Part shown: positions 33,534-45,641 of the stretch, piece by piece | How positions within the stretch are numbered: position 1 is the stretch's first letter | Layout of the letters: every line of letters begins with the position of its first letter | Source: Selaginella moellendorffii | Taxonomy: Eukaryota; Streptophyta; Lycopodiopsida; Selaginellales; Selaginellaceae | Length of the DNA stretch: 64,000 bases | NCBI RefSeq assembly: GCF_000143415.4 | Contig: NW_003314299.1 | Coordinates: 1,285,502 to 1,349,501 of the forward strand | Direction of reading: 5' to 3' | Notes under the pieces: generated by a model | Database searches by the model: none | Told to the model about the DNA's origin: nothing | What the model saw: only the letters and a program-made list of their open reading frames with translations | Position numbers and translations under genes: made by a program

Positions 33534-35092
33534 CTATAAGGACACATTGGGATGCTCTTCTGACTTCAATGTGATGCGACTTTGTCTAACACTATAAATC
33601 CCTTTACTATATTTGTTGAAGAAATCCATACCAAACATCATCTGAAAATCTAGTATCTTCAACACTACCAAGTCCACTTTTTCTTTCCACTTGGATATTT
33701 TTATTGGAACATCACTCACAAATTTCCAAGCTACTTGCCCACCTTCCACAAACCAAAAGTGCATGGGCAACATTTGCTCAGCATTCAATCCTAACAACTT
33801 AGCTAAGTCTTCGAATATCACGCTGTACATAGCTCTTGTATCAATTATTACTTAGATTCGGTGTCCGTGAACAAAGCCTACCAGATACATCAACAGATAA
33901 ATGTTTGCATTGACTGCGAGAAAATGTTAAGGAAAGTAACTCACCTCCTCTTCCTCATAGTCTACACTGACCAACTTGTCAACCCCTTCAACTTCACCAC
34001 CACTGTCTTCCTTCATGACATTAACACGGGACCTTGTGTTATGTTTGTTGGGGCATTCCAAGGACCTATGTCTTGACTCTCCATAATGGAAGCAATGACC
34101 CACACTACCTGTTCCACTAGGAGTCGGTTTCGCAAGTTGTTGCGACTTGTACCCACTAAGAGGAGGAAACGAGGGCTTAGGACTAAAAGAAACTGCTGGT
34201 GGTTGCCAACCACCACCACCTTTGTTAACTATTGCTTGTGAGCCTCCTGGAACCTTCCTTCCACCCTCTGTTTCCGATCACCTTGTTTATTCCCAAAATT
34301 CTTATTCTTATCCAAAGGACTAGCATACGGTTGCTGATATCATTCCATTAGTGAGTGATTAAAGGCAACTTGTTATGTTGCCTCCTTACACTCCATATCA
34401 CTCATATTTACAATCATAATGCACTTTTGAAAAAACACATTAATGTAATGCATAAGGTCCCCTCACTGCTTCAACTACTGTAGCTCCACACAAAGTCTCA
34501 AACCAAGATCATCCGTACGAGACTGCATCTTGGTCTAACTTCTAGTCTGCCCCTTTTCAGCACACACTTAGCGCCACTAAATTTTGGCATGATTAGTGAG
34601 AAAGGATTGCCTGCACATAACTTTTGTACAATCATCTATGTCTGCCGCTATGAAATAATTTTCCATATCATAGACCCAGTCTTCCAAAACCTTATAGTCT
34701 CACATGCTTATAAAATTGGGTGGTTTCAGAGCTTTGAACTTTGAAACTCGTGCAACTGGAGGCGACTGCAAAACTTCATCATCCTCAAAACTTAAAGAGG
34801 AGTCCAGTTGCTTAGGTTTTGCTGGTTTAGTTGCCTCAACTTCTTTCTTCTTCTTCTTGTTCTCCTCCCTTCACAAATTCTCAATCTCAACTTCCTAAGC
34901 CGTACACTGCAGTGCTGTAGTATCTAGCTCTTCCTCTTTTGACTCAGCCTCTACCTCTTTTGTAGCATCTCTAGTAGGAGTTTCCTCCTCTCGATTCACC
35001 TGTCTAAAGATTTCAGCATCATCAACATGGTTTCTTTTCACCATCCCACTAGCTGCATGCATGCCTCTATCAATAATTGAACATGCATACAA
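33534..35092 (-). pseudogene. Element 3 gag and protease remnants
   Basis: On the minus strand, 33830-33534 resembles the end of a retroviral-type protease (LDFQMMFGMDFFNKY). Upstream, 34150-34010 encodes a degenerate zinc knuckle, CFHYGESRHRSLEC, whose second Cys is Tyr. Farther up, 34900-34680 has the gag phrase FKALKPPNFISM-like, and 35092-34895 has an acidic stretch (REEETPTRDATKEVEAESKEEE). The frames are broken throughout. Confidence 0.65.
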
Positions 35093-35234
35093 CGTTTTAC
35101 CAAATGGTGCAATCCTACTAATCCTACATAGGTCGCTTCAAATTTACTAGAAAAGTCTCTACATATGCAACTTGAGTCAAAAAATTTGACAAAAGTTGAA
35201 TAGAAATCACTGAGACAATCTCTCTAATACCAAA

Positions 35235-35823
35235 TGTAGTACTATCCCCCCCCCCTTGAGGAATACACGCTTTGGGCTTTCACCCCAAGACTCCCTTAGT
35301 ATCAAGAGTTAGTCTCTGGGACAAGCTTGAAACTTACTAAATATGGAATTTTCCTAGATTGCGAATTTAGACACGGGATGAACACCATTGTGTTCAAGCC
35401 AATCTCTACATTCTATAGATATGCCAAATTAACAAATCTAAACACTGTCCATAATTAGCCAATAGAACAAAACGAGACTAACACAAAGGGCATGATAGCA
35501 AGGGTGTTTGGCAAATATGGTAAGCTATCATCCAACAATATTGAGGGACTAGTCTCAATATGTGTTCTTGCCATGCTAATGCAAGACAGAGCAAAAGAGA
35601 ATTAACAAATCGGGCCAAATATACTTGGCTAAATAAACACTTTTTTTTCTTTATGCTCATCCAGCTAAGTACAAATGCTAAATTTAATTTACGAACACTT
35701 GGACAAGAGGGGCTAATAAAGGAAATCAACAGTTCCAACCTCTTGCATTATGGTAGTAAAGAAGAGTGTCTGTAAAGATTGGCCGACAAATATCTTTCAA
35801 TACCCAAAGTCACATTCGCGACA
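35235..35823 (-). repeat. Element 3 right LTR
   Basis: 589 bases, TGTAGTAC...GCGACA, next to the primer binding site TGGTATTAGAG (minus strand, ends at 35232). It carries an insertion of about 100 bases at 35540-35645 and a deletion near the start relative to the left LTR. Internal-type sequence follows at 35824-35935. Confidence 0.8.
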
Positions 35824-35935
35824 CTCTCCCCCCCTTAAGGAAGATCAACGTCCTCGTCAATGCATACTCGAGTCTAGCAAACTGTCAAGGAAATAACTCC
35901 AAAAGTTAATAGAAAGCACACTATGTGGGAAATTT

Positions 35936-36171
35936 TGTTTCCAAGCTCGTTTTTATAATAAAAGGTTTTCTATTCTTCTCTCCGTATTTGTTGATACAAG
36001 CTTGTATTTATCTTCTATTGTTTGACCTATTACCATACATTGTTATTTACATTTGTATCATACGGTAAAGCTAGTTTTCATTCTTTATGGTAACAGTTGT
36101 ACATATGCATGTGCAAGAGATGAGGTGGACCTGGTTGCATGTGTGGGCAATCTTGAGCTTGAGTTGCAGTT
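35936..36171. other. Unassigned spacer
   Basis: 236 bases with no match that I can see elsewhere in the window and no gene. Confidence 0.4.
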
Positions 36172-36613
36172 TGTAAGCCATAAATTTTTTCTTTTCAATT
36201 TGTCAGCTTACCTTATTTATTTAACTACCACTACTTTAGCCTTAGTTAAGTTCCCTCGCCAAGGTTCCCACTTATTGTACCAGCTCTTACTTGGTTTCAA
36301 CAACTCATTATATGAGAAACAGAGCATTAACTATCCATCCACAGATTCCCAAATTTTCTTCCAATCCCCCTTCCTGGGTTAAATTGAACTTAAGGTTCAG
36401 CTACACTCTCCATAAGCACAAACACAAGCATTAAGTGCAACACTTGTTTCGGGACACTAAAGGGAAACACCGAAGCTTAACGGCCCAGTATGGGTGCCCC
36501 TACTCCCCCACTTCCATCATAAAGGGTAGGCCCAAGCCCTTAAGAAGGGATGAGGATGAATGAGCCACAAGGTACTAAAGTGGGGCATTACTCCACTTGA
36601 GTTGAGAGCATCT
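36172..36613 (-). mobile_element. Truncated LTR of the element 1 family
   Basis: Starts TGTAAGCCATAAATTTT and follows 16785-17310 with many substitutions, including the phrase gagccacaaggtac and ggcccaagcccttaag. It stops abruptly at about 36613, before the array, so it is a truncated, older copy. Confidence 0.8.
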
Positions 36614-37594
<981 letters not shown>

Positions 37595-38671
37595 ATATTT
37601 ATTTTGCATTGATCCATCCATTATAATTGCAATTTTGGATCCATCTAGTACGGACATACATTTAGCATGTATACCCGAAAAGCACAAGTGCTGAGTTAAA
37701 AACCCTAAACTCTAAGGAATGACAAAGATACACTATCTCAATCAGCCAAAAAACATTTAGATTTAATCGAACATTACCAATGTACCGTTTGCTTAACTTG
37801 CAGGAAAAATAAAAAGCCCTAGAACAATCAATTAAAATGAATACTCTACAGATTTAGATGGGTTATATGACATATACCAAAAAAAATCAATCACTCCTTT
37901 ATAAAATAGAATAATGAGGAACAAAATAAATTCCAAAAACGATTTGTGCAACTTAAAAAGTTGGAGCATTTGATTATATTTTTACCCTTATTCTTTGCAT
38001 GCTGGATAAATTGTACTGTGACATCCTACCAAAATCATGATGCAAGAGGGACCTAACCTGTATTTTATATTGCTGTTATCTGTTTTCATTTTGGCTTTTA
38101 AGCTTGGTCCCTATGTTTGATCTCTCTCGTTTGGACCTCCTCAAGCTCTTCATGCTTGAGGAGGCAGAACAACAACAAAGCCATCATGTTGAAGATAAGT
38201 TTTAGGTCCTTGTTCAAAGAAAGCAGTGACTTGAACTGGGTATTGAACGTGAGCTCACACGAGTAAACTGGTAGAGGAGTTCAGCAAACGGCTCACGAGA
38301 TCAATTTGTCAATCTCATGCTTTTTGGTGGGTGCCACAAGACCTTGTAAACAGCTAATGAATGAATGAATGAATCTAAGGCCTATCAATAAGGATGAAGG
38401 ACTGGACAAACACATAGTTTAAAAGTTGTCCGTATCTAGTTAACATCCCACCAAGTAGCTGAAGAAGCAGCTGTCTTACTTTACAGCATTCTCATTCTGT
38501 TTCCAATTTCTTTTTAAGCTTGGTCATATCTGTCGTTTGCACGCACGTTCGTCATGCTAGAGGAGGACCACTTTGTTTAAAAGCCCCGAGCTTGTGCCCA
38601 ACACAAGCACACCTTGTACTCAAGTAGTGTGTTCTTAGCAGCTCATACTTCACTTCTTTGCATCAATTGCA
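37595..38671 (+). promoter_or_regulatory. Upstream region of CYP74 copy C
   Basis: From about 37960 on this is the inverse of the CYP74 upstream blocks at 1943-2500 and 11455-12030. A TATA-like TTTAAAAG lies at 38576-38583, 89 bases before the ATG. The part 37595-37960 is AT-rich with no recognised feature. A short (TGAA)n run is at 38355-38370. Confidence 0.4.
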
Positions 38672-40132
38672 GTGATGAGCAACGACAGGAACCTGGAGGT
38701 GAAGCGCGAGGTGCCCGGTGAGTATGGCGCACCCATACTCGGCGCCGTGCTGGATCGGCTGGACCGTTTCTACGGCAAGAATTTCTTCGAGAAGCGGAGG
38801 GACGAGTACGGGAGCACCGTCTTCCGCGTCAACATGCCCCCCGGGCCACCATTCTTCCCCGATTCCAAAGTCATTGCGCTGCTGGATCAGAAGAGCTTCC
38901 CTGTCCTGTTCGATCTCACCAAGGTGAGCAAGAAGGATGTGTTCACCGGCACCTACGTCCCGAGCACCGGATTCACGGGCGGCTACCGCGTGCTGCCCTA
39001 TCTCGGACAGGAGGAGCCCAAGCATGCGCAGCTCAAGTCGTATTGCATGGACATCCTCAGCAGCAACCACGACCGTTGGATCCCGGAGCTCCGCGCGGCA
39101 GCGGCCGCCGGATACGCCGAGTGGGACGCCGAGCGCAACAAGCCGAAGAAGTCCGGGGGGCTGCTGGGGGGGATTGTCTCGGGGCTGTTCCCGGATGATC
39201 CCCTGGAGCTCAACCCTGTGCTGGGGAAGATCGCGCTCCGATTCCTGACCAAGACGGTGCTGGACAAGGATGCAACCGAGGGGAATGCGCTCACCGAGAC
39301 CGGGATCAAGCTGTGGACCGCGCCGCAGATCGCCCCGGTGCTCAACGCGGGCCTGCCCGCCGTGATCCAGGAGCCGCTGCTCCACACCGCGCCCATACCC
39401 TTCATCATTGTGGCGCCCGAGTACCAGAAGATCGTGCGCTTCTTTAAGGCCAACGGGGAGCGCGCGGTGTCGCTCGCGGTACCGCACGGTATCGACCCCG
39501 ACGAGGCCCTGCACAATCTCATCTTCTTCATCTGTTTCAACACCTTCGGGGGGCTGACCATTCTGTGGCCCGCGCTGTTCAAGCATGTGAGCGACTTTAA
39601 CGAGTTTGACCTGCAGGCGGAGCTGCGGGAGGAGGTGCGGCGTGCCGTGGGCGGCGGCGGCCTGGACGCCGCGGCGCTGGGCGGTATGCCGCTGCTGCAG
39701 TCCACGGTGTACGAGGTGCTGCGGATCGAGCCCCCGGTACAGTCGCAGTACGGCAGGGCCAAGGTGGACTTTGTCCTTGAGACGCACGTCGAGGCGTTCA
39801 AGATCAAGGCCGGGGAGATGCTGTACGGGTACCAGCCGCTGGTGACGCGCGACCCGGTGGTGTTTGAGGAGCCCGAGAAGTTCAAGCCTCGAAGGTTCAT
39901 GGGGGAGGAGGGGCAGCGCCTGCTGGAGCATGTTTTCTGGTCGAATGGCCCCGAGACGGGCTCGCCCAGCGTGGACAATAAGCAGTGCCCCGGGAAAAAC
40001 TTTGTGGTGTTGGTTACCAGGATCTTGTTTGCGGATTTCTTCCTCCACTACGATTCGTTCAAGCTTGGGGATGTGTCCATCAGCGGTACCTCTTCGGTCT
40101 ATCCTTGCACCGAGCTCAAGAAGCGAGCATGA
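38672..40132 (+). CDS. CYP74 family cytochrome P450 (copy C)
   Basis: Intronless, 486 residues, in inverted orientation relative to copies A and B. About 96% identical to copy A (about 20 substitutions, e.g. Pro177 to Leu, Ile216 to Thr, Phe-to-Cys near the C-terminus). The I-helix FNTFGG, ExxR and haem-loop NKQCPGK are unchanged, so catalysis is likely kept. It is more divergent than A is from B, so it branched first. Signals: ATG in the same context (ttgcagtgATGAGC), the TATA-like box 89 nt upstream, and AATAAA at 40191-40196 after the stop. Downstream lies a rearranged transporter 3' fragment, again tail to tail, as with copy B. The specific CYP74 product is not assignable by reading. Confidence 0.95.
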   Translation: MMSNDRNLEVKREVPGEYGAPILGAVLDRLDRFYGKNFFEKRRDEYGSTVFRVNMPPGPPFFPDSKVIALLDQKSFPVLFDLTKVSKKDVFTGTYVPSTGFTGGYRVLPYLGQEEPKHAQLKSYCMDILSSNHDRWIPELRAAAAAGYAEWDAERNKPKKSGGLLGGIVSGLFPDDPLELNPVLGKIALRFLTKTVLDKDATEGNALTETGIKLWTAPQIAPVLNAGLPAVIQEPLLHTAPIPFIIVAPEYQKIVRFFKANGERAVSLAVPHGIDPDEALHNLIFFICFNTFGGLTILWPALFKHVSDFNEFDLQAELREEVRRAVGGGGLDAAALGGMPLLQSTVYEVLRIEPPVQSQYGRAKVDFVLETHVEAFKIKAGEMLYGYQPLVTRDPVVFEEPEKFKPRRFMGEEGQRLLEHVFWSNGPETGSPSVDNKQCPGKNFVVLVTRILFADFFLHYDSFKLGDVSISGTSSVYPCTELKKRA

Positions 40133-40307
40133 AATGAAATGCTATGTCTACATGTGTGTCGTCTCTGCTCATCAGCTTTCATGCAATTTCAATAAAACCG
40201 GGGATTACGTATAACAGGGGAACATTTTTTATGTACACGTGCGGATCAGATATTATATTTCTTCAATTGCACACAATCACCTGTGTTCGTTGTCATTCCT
40301 TCCGTTC

Positions 40308-40513
40308 TTTGGCTTCTTGGCCGAGTTGAAAAAAGGAGCACGATGTATCAACACAAGACTTTTTGGCACTGTAGGTGATACTTCTTGGCTTCGTGGCCAA
40401 AAAAGAAGCACAAGACTTTTGGCACTTTACGTGATACTTTCTGGCTTCTTGGCCGAGTTGAAAAAAGAAGCACGATTTATCAACACAAGACTTTTTGGCA
40501 CTTTAGGTGATAG
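40308..40513. repeat. Three-unit tandem repeat of about 70 bases
   Basis: Units at about 40308-40383, 40384-40440 (internally deleted) and 40441-40513 share ggcttcttggccgagttg, aaaaaagaagcacga, and caagactttttggcac. No coding function is seen. The other CYP74 3' flanks do not have it. Confidence 0.75.
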
Positions 40514-40529
40514 TGATAGATTTGGATTT

Positions 40530-41131
40530 CTTTTAACAGTTTAGTTAAAATAAAATACCCACAGTTAAACACTTGGTTCAAACATTGCCCTGTTTAGCAG
40601 CAACCAACTTGACTCCATCGGGCTTACGTTTTTGAGCATCTCCAAGGCACTGTCACTGGCCCTCTTCACAGGCATCACAGGAGCATCAGTGGTGTTCATC
40701 TACTTTCTGCCCGAGACCAAGGGGAAGAGTTTGGAGGAGATTGCTGGGATGTTTGAGTGGGAGGGGATGCTCGCTGGATCACCAGAGCTTGTGGAGCTTT
40801 CTTCATCCACAGTGGTGGCGGGAGACCAATCTTTCAAGTACGAGGATGTAGGGAGTGCTCCTCATGGGCACTTGGAAGTGGAGGGTAGCCATGAAGAAAG
40901 TGGTGGGCAGCTTGGGCAGCAAGGAATGTGCCGCTAACCAGCCGGTTGACGAGCAGTCCTAGGCTCATGGCTTGAGCTTGGAGCTTGAGAGGAAACACCT
41001 CGGAGTTTAGGGACTGGAAGGTGGCAATACTGGCTTAGATCCATGGCACTGTCGAAGAACACAATGTTGAGAGCCACTGTCGTCAATGACGTTGCCATCC
41101 TGATGCTGCTAGCGAACAGCAGTGGCCTCCA
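40530..41131 (-). pseudogene. Transporter 3' fragment with an internal micro-inversion
   Basis: 40530-40614 is the inverse of the transporter 3' tail (9450-9530). 40616-40928 is then in plus orientation and encodes the end of the transporter (ISKALSLALFTGIT, PETKGKSLEEIAGMFEWEGM, AGSPELVELSS). 40929-41131 returns to inverse and matches the middle of exon 2 (about 8780-9075), starting with gtgccgctaaccagccgg. So the fragment is minus overall with a re-inverted piece of about 313 bases. At 41132 it is cut by the AT-rich LTR-type element. Dead. Confidence 0.85.
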
Positions 41132-44100
41132 ACAAAGAAAGAATATCTGAAAGGACTAGTTGACAAGTAATTTTTGATACCTATAGTCATATTTGCGACA
41201 CTCTCCCCCCCTTAAGATCCTTATCAATGTATACTCTAGTCTAGACCACTACCAAGAAAGTAACTTTAGAAAAAGTTCATGGTGTTCACACTTTGTGAGA
41301 ATTGCACTAATTTAAATGAGTTTCTATCTAACGTAAATGCACTATAACTCAGATACCTTCCGACCATCGTTGACAAGGAAATGATCAATGGAGTTAGCCA
41401 CCTCTACTACTCTGGGTGTCACTCAAATTACAAAAAATGATATACCCCTGCTTGCAAGTAATATAGAGAGAGAAGATAATTTTTGAGCAAATAAACCAAA
41501 CCTGTCAATAAAGTTTAAATAAACTATTGTAAATAGGTAGTTAAAGTTGTTTACATAGTCACACCCTTTTAAATGAAATAAGGAACATCAAGAGAGAGGC
41601 AGTTGATATGATTAATTGATATTAGCTATCCCATGATTAAAGATTTCACCATGCATATGAAATGCCAAAGCCAATCTACTTATATTGGCCCAAACCTAAA
41701 GATCAAGAGATGTATAATATTAAAGTCATTTTTAGAGACTTAATTATCGGTAAATAAATCTTAGATTAGAACACAAAAGTATTCTAAGTAAGTTATCATC
41801 CGATAAACCAGTATTAAAGTATAGGAACCACTGAGATCATTATAGGTGAAAGTCATAAAATTAACCATCCAACAAAATTCAATAGCAAGTATATCATAAA
41901 AAAACTCAATGATAAAGCTTAATCATCAAAGATTACAAATAACATGCTAAATAACTTACAAAGGACAACTAAAAGAACACAAAATATCATTGACAAATAA
42001 GGAAAATGCTTGCAAATATATCACTTAAAGGAAATAACATCCAATTTATCAAAACCAACTATAGCAATAATCAGTAAAACAGGATGAATATTGCAACACC
42101 AACAACTATAACGTTCATCCCAACTATCACATTAGCCAATATGAATAAATCTTGGTCAACAATACAAAAGAACTCAAATTGTTTAAACAAGTTTCAGCAA
42201 TATTCTATTCATATCTTAAACCCAAGAGACCAATTTAGAAAAAACTACAAAAAAAAAACATGTAGTAATGTGAAAAGTCATAAGCCATCAAAGAGAACAA
42301 TTAACTATCATCAAAGATCATCAATCATTTTATTAATAAAAAAATGTATAATCATCATTGAAGAAAGAATTTACCATCCCGAAGAATAGTAAATTATTCC
42401 ATATCAACAATAATCAAGCAAAACCTTTAGAAAGGATCATTAATTATCTTAGACGACAATTAATCATCACAAATGATTGCTAGATACAAATATTAACTTC
42501 AACATCAAAGCTAATGAGCAAAATGTTTTCCCTAACAACTCCTAATAAATAAAATAATAAGCTTGACAACTCAAGAAACCAAAAGTTCAAAGAAGCATAT
42601 AGCTAAGTCTTGCCTAACAATGATCATGAGTCTCGCATAAACTAACTTCAATAATTCACTGAAATCATGGACAACTCACAATATTTTTCTTAACACATTC
42701 ATAAGTTAAACTTCATAATGTAAAGCTAATGAAGAGCATTTTTACATCAATCTAAAAGCTAAGTACAATAAAATTATACTCAACAAGTGACCACCAAATT
42801 AATCCTCCATGAAGTTGTTAATGTTGTCTTTCATCTAATCTAAGGATTATGAGCAAGCGTTTACAGATTTCAAAGAGTTGTTAATGATTCCTCTCATCTA
42901 TGCATAGTAAGATGTAACTCACTTTATAACAGTACAAGAAGAATCATCAATGATTAATATATTCACAACTCAAATCTAACAAGGAACCAATATCTTCAAT
43001 ATCAATTACTAACTCTTCCTTTTGTAAAGTTAGCATAACCCAATAACTTCTAATAAATGGAACAATAAGCATAAAACTTATTAAAGTACCAAAAACTTGA
43101 ACAAGCTTATAGCTAAGTCTTGCATAACAATAATCATGAATCTCACATGAACTAACTGCAATGCCAAAGAATAAGAAGAATCATTAATGATCGATATATC
43201 TCAACTCAAATCCAACAAGGAATCAACATTTTCAATATTGATCACTAACTCTTCTTCTCATAAAGTTAGTATAGTCTATGACTAAATCATTTCTCAAGGA
43301 AAAGCTAAAGCTCAACCTTTACTAAACAATCTCATCTAGAACACAATTAACTCAATTTACCATTTAGTTTGTTTAAATACTAATATAATTGCTAACTAGC
43401 AATACATAAATGCCAATAACACAAAGCTACAGCCAAAGCATTAATACTATTTGCATCAAGACTAATGAAATTCAATATCAATCCTACAAAGAGACATCTC
43501 ATCTCACTCTAATCTCAATATTAACAATATCAATAATATCAATAACAAAGTATCACTTCATACCATCAATACTAGAATAAAGCTAATAGAAAGTAAGAGT
43601 AAAACTCTTTAGCAACCAAGCTAACTAAAGTCAAAGATACCTTAGTCAATATCTAAGACCAATTCTTCAACAATACTTAGTTATAAATAACACACCATCA
43701 AAGAGTGATTCACCACATCTAAGACTCAATGTAATCCAACATTATAAATTAAATGCAACCAAATGATATCGACAGATATAAAATCAATATGCCAACATGG
43801 AAAAAATTATGTAAATTTAACGACACGATCCTCTGCAGTATCTTCTGATAAAGCAAGTCTATCACTGCTCAATCGTCATTGAGCAAAATAAATGTCAATA
43901 GTCCTTAACGAAGTCTATAAGTAACCACTAGTTGCAAAGCAACTTGCCTTCACAAGACCCAAAAACTAAACTTACATTATTGAGTCATATACTTGTCTAA
44001 CAAAAAGATAACACCTCATATATGAAATATAGGAACATAGACAAGCATAGATTAAATGACCACTCAAATCCAATCAAACTGCAATAAGCTCACCAACACA

Positions 44101-44513
44101 TCTAGCCAATAGTTTTGAGCATGCATTGAAGAGGCTAGCTATATATGATCAACACTTAATCGAAACTAAAGTGAAAACTATGAAATGGACTTATATGGTA
44201 CACAACTTTTTAATAGACAAAGCTATAATATAGGTACTAACACCTTAACCATAAACAACAAAGTTGGATATCACCATCCTCAACTAAGGCATAAAACTAC
44301 CAAGACCTCGAGGTTTCTTCCAATTGCGCTGAGAGAGGAAACTTTCTTTCTTCTGTTGCGCTAAGAGAAGAAATTTCTTCCAAGTCAAAATAAGTGAGAA
44401 CTCACTACTCCATAAAGTGTAACGAAATGTTGCCACCTAGCATAACATTCCAGAAAAAAGGCACAAGGATCACATTTCTAAAAAAGTGCAATGGCCACTT
44501 TTTTTACCAACTT

Positions 44514-45641
44514 TGTAGCGCACGTGGTTTTCACCCTTTATCCTATGGATTTACCATAGGATAACCATGAAACGGAACCTAAACCCTCCATATGCCACAT
44601 GTCACATACCACGTGTCCAAAAGACAGTGGTGCAAAACATGAGTTTTAGGGCCTTAGGCCACTGAATGATGGAATGGAGCCAAATTCCTAAGCATGGAGC
44701 AAAGGAGTGAAAGAACCGAAGCATGGAGTGTCTCTTGAGCGTTCAACTCAAGGAGCGAAAGAACAAAAGCATAGAGCAACTTGGACCATTCCTAGAGAAT
44801 CTAGCATCCCAATGCCAAGACTAACACACAAAATGGAGCTAAATAGAGTCTAATGCTATTTCAGCATACTGGTAGCCTAACACAAGGATATGGGTACTCC
44901 ACCAGTTAGGATGGTATAGAATTTAGGTTTAGACCCAAGTTGGATTCATAATAAGGACACCTCTTTTAGCGGACTGGGATTGCATCCCAGTGGGAGCTAA
45001 ACTATGCTTTAGGTTGGTCAACCATGCCCAACCTACCCACTATCCCTACTATACATTTAAAACCCCTTATATCCCCCCTAAAGAATGCATGCTTTCCTTA
45101 CCCATCCTTAGTACCAAGAGTTAGTTTTTGGGACTAACTCAAAACTTACTAACTATGGAATGGCATTAAATTGTGAATTTGGACATGAGACAAACATTAT
45201 TGCATTTAGGACAATCTTTACATTTAGTAGATATGCCAAATTAGCAAATTTAGATACTTTCCATAAATAACAATTAGGGCTGAATGGAACTAACACAAGG
45301 TGCATAATAGCAAGGATATTTGGCAAACATGGTATGCTATCATCTTGTGAATATTAAGGGACTAAGCTCAATATCACGAGGGTTTCTAACACTAGCAAGT
45401 GCAAGCCAATGATAGGAATTTCTCAAACTAAGCCGAGTATGCTTAGCAAGAAACACATGGGGTTCCTACTTTATATTTATCCAATTTAAGTGCATAGTCA
45501 TTGATTAGTTTATCAACTAGCTCAAGTGGGAACTGATAATGGTCCAACAATACCAACCTCTTGTTGTCGTGGTAGTAAGGAAAGAATATCCGAAAGGACT
45601 AGCTGACAGGTAACTTTTGCTACTCGGTCACATTCGCGACA
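44514..45641 (-). repeat. LTR of the AT-rich element, middle copy
   Basis: 1128 bases, TGTAGCGCACGTGG...TTCGCGACA. It aligns to 47588-48675 with many substitutions, and in its second half to the element 3 LTRs. Confidence 0.75.

Larger units (their letters stand above)
14284..35935 (-). mobile_element. Element 3: Gypsy-type LTR retrotransposon, outer host of the nest
   Basis: Minus-strand element whose left (3') LTR is 14284-15062 (TGTAGC...GCGACA) and right LTR is 35235-35823. The polypurine tract is the ctcccccccctt run at 15063 (read in inverse). The primer binding site next to the right LTR, read on the minus strand, is TGGTATTAGAG, an initiator tRNA-Met type. Gag, protease, RT and RNase H lie at 31.9-35.1 kb and the integrase core at 16.1-16.7 kb. 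The two halves are separated by element 1, which entered inside the integrase zinc-finger region. The right LTR lacks about 200 bases near its start and is followed by another 110 bases that also match the internal side of the left LTR. Many stops: defective. Confidence 0.8.
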
